A DNA stretch of 64,000 nt from Archegozetes longisetosus (lineage: Eukaryota; Arthropoda; Arachnida; Sarcoptiformes; Trhypochthoniidae): contig JAEMBT020000002.1 of assembly GCA_018873245.2 (NCBI GenBank), forward strand, positions 7,290,001 through 7,354,000, in the 5' to 3' direction. How positions within the stretch are numbered: position 1 is the stretch's first letter; each line of letters opens with the position of its first letter. This document shows positions 62,429 to 64,000 of the stretch, piece by piece. The notes under the pieces are model-generated. The model searched no databases. It had not been told where the DNA came from and worked only from the letters and a program-made list of their open reading frames with translations. A program made the position numbers and the translations under genes.

Positions 62429-64000
62429 ATGTCAAACTTTCGATCAGCTAAATATTTGGTTTTTTTTACTTTAGTGCTACTTCTTATTCAATTTGTTCTG
62501 GTTAATGGATTGAAACATAGATTAAGACACAGAGTGGTAAGTTTGCAATATCTTAATTATTTTTTCGGAGGATAAAATAACTTAGAGCTGAAATAAAAGT
62601 AGAAATTTTGCACTAGTATTCAGGTGGCATAAGATTTTTTATCTAAAGCTATTTTACTGATAATGTTAACTAAAGCTTATATTACAGTATTTTCAAACTG
62701 AAGGAGTTTGTTATTATTTGTTTGTCTTATCACAATTTTTCCTTAGTGCACATGCATTTTAAAAGTTCTTCTTTTCTACTCAAACTATTTTGAAACTTTT
62801 ATGGCTTTAGGATTCAATTATTAGCTAATGCTCCGTTTGATTGTGACCTAACCTAACCTAACCTTACCTAACCTAATCCATTCTCTAATAGAGGGTTAAT
62901 AAAGTCAATACAATGGTAATAGTTCAGCAAAAGTCTTTGAATGAATCGTTACCTCAGCTGACAAGCGACCAAATGGACACTTTGAGTTACGATGACATAT
63001 ACAGTGAATGGTCGAAATGGAGCAGATGTAGGCGAAGATGCAAACAAGTTAGGACTAGAGTTTGCAAATCTCCTGATTTTTGCCGATCGACTATCCTTAA
63101 AGAAGAAAGAGGTTGCAAAGGAGGCAAATGTCAACTCCATCCAGAATCTTCCGTCACAGCTCCAGACCAAGAGGTTTCGCATAGAGGCCGCGGTCGTCAT
63201 CAGTTTCGTGTGCTCTATCACCTCCAAAGTTACGTTTACTCTCAGTGGTCAGAATGGTCTTCATGTACAAAATCGTGCCGTACTCGAAGATATCGTGCGT
63301 GTGAGATGAAACAAGTTTGCGGTAATAGTATTATACAAGAAGACGCCCTTTGCTATATGCAGGGGAGTCAGTGCGAAAAGTTATATAAGGGAAAGAAAAA
63401 TAATGAAGTCGACCCCACCAGTAATCATGCATCAAATCACAACACCACCAATCAACCCAAACCTGATCCAATCGATGACGTCAATTGTGGAATACCTTCG
63501 ATAACTTCTGACATGGCCAGTAATTTGCGAATAATAGGAGGGCGAGAAGCCAGTAAAGGTCGCTGGCCATGGATGGTCGCTATTCTTAATCGATATCACG
63601 AACCATTTTGCGGCGGAACTTTGATAACTCCACAATTCGTGATAACTGCTGGTAAGCCATCAATTCAGTTAATGTTATACCAAAATTTTCAAAACGATTC
63701 TTCTTTAGCTCATTGCGTCCGAAGACGTCTTTATGTGAGAGCCGGAGAACATGACTTAATATTCGCCGAGGGGTACGAACAGCAAATTCGTGTTTCAGAC
63801 ATTTTTGTTCACCCAGACTACGACGCAGAGACTGTCGACAACGACATAGCATTACTTCGTCTGAGAAGTCCACTTAAGATGAATAAATTCGTGTCAACTG
63901 TTTGTTTGCCATCACCCGATGACGTGATGCCAGTTAACAGTTTGGGAACTATATTGGGTTGGGGCAAAAGACGCAATTCTGCAGTATTTGGAACCGATGT
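62429..64000 (+). CDS. Secreted serine protease with two TSP1 domains and a trypsin domain (3' end outside window)
   Basis: Exons 62429-62536, 62892-63651 and 63709 to the edge join in phase. The ATG at residue 1 (MSNFRSAKYLVFF...) leads a clear signal peptide ending near VNG; the upstream in-frame extension begins at GTG. Two thrombospondin type-1 domains follow: YSEWSKWSRC (about 73-116, Cys at 82, 86, 94, 100, 111, 116) and YSQWSEWSSC (about 152-197). A linker rich in Asn, Thr and Pro leads to a Cys-containing segment (VNCGIPS), then the activation site NLR-IIGG (R249/I250). The trypsin domain shows WPWMVAIL, CGGTLITPQFVITA, catalytic H291 in AAHC, DNDIALLRL with catalytic D335, and LGWG. 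The catalytic Ser lies past the window. The Cys before IIGG probably links light and heavy chains. It is likely an extracellular zymogen; TSP1 domains suggest binding to matrix or glycosaminoglycan. The intron at 63652-63708 splits the AAHC codons. Confidence 0.92.
62847..62876. repeat. Short interstitial (CCTAA)n telomere-type repeat
   Basis: Six CCTAA-type pentamers, one with a substitution, lie in the first intron of the TSP1-protease. CCTAA/TTAGG is the arthropod telomere unit. Confidence 0.75.

Overview
The window is nuclear DNA from a bilaterian invertebrate, most likely an arthropod. It is AT-rich, with GT-AG introns from 54 bp to about 20 kb, abundant (CT/GA)n microsatellites and minisatellites, small TA-flanked inverted-repeat elements, and a short interstitial run of the arthropod-type telomere pentamer (CCTAA/TTAGG). 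The genes are animal ones: TCF/LEF, an executioner caspase, a TSP1-trypsin protease and a NudC-family protein. The species cannot be named from this sequence; a mite or another chelicerate is only a guess. Most of the 64 kb is intron or gene-poor spacer.

Layout. 1-4395 (minus): 5' part of a secreted, acidic then Q/N-rich protein with 15-residue tandem repeats, running off the left edge. 6480-7891 (minus): a low-complexity acidic protein ending in a PP1-type RVSF motif; its reading frame is broken near an A7 run. 8-18 kb: no gene recognised. 18063-18518 (plus): intronless CS-domain protein of the NudC family. 20.5-21.1 kb: a MITE and two copies of a dispersed palindromic repeat. 22909-49585 (plus): a TCF/LEF (pangolin) gene in ten coding exons, rebuilt by splice phase, with beta-catenin-binding N-terminus, HMG box and C-clamp; one intron is 20 kb. 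51372-54767 (minus, convergent with TCF): a two-exon protein with LxxLL and PLDLS motifs and a conserved-looking C-terminal block, probably a nuclear co-regulator. 55793-56851 (plus): an Asn-rich protein with two KTTQT motifs, predicted to bind dynein light chain LC8. 57138-57760 (minus): a decayed trypsin-like protease not visible as an open frame. 58873-61222 (plus): a complete six-exon executioner caspase. 62429 to the right edge (plus): a secreted protease with two TSP1 domains and a trypsin domain, cut off before its catalytic Ser.

The neighbours do not form an obvious pathway. The right end pairs regulated proteolysis genes (caspase, TSP1-protease and a dead protease), and TCF is the nuclear effector of Wnt signalling. 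The least expected structures are a family of palindromic repeats of about 70 bp (at least seven copies), two TA-flanked MITEs, the protease relic, and the co-regulator-like gene. All exon models were read by hand from splice sites and phase; no alignment or transcript data were available.
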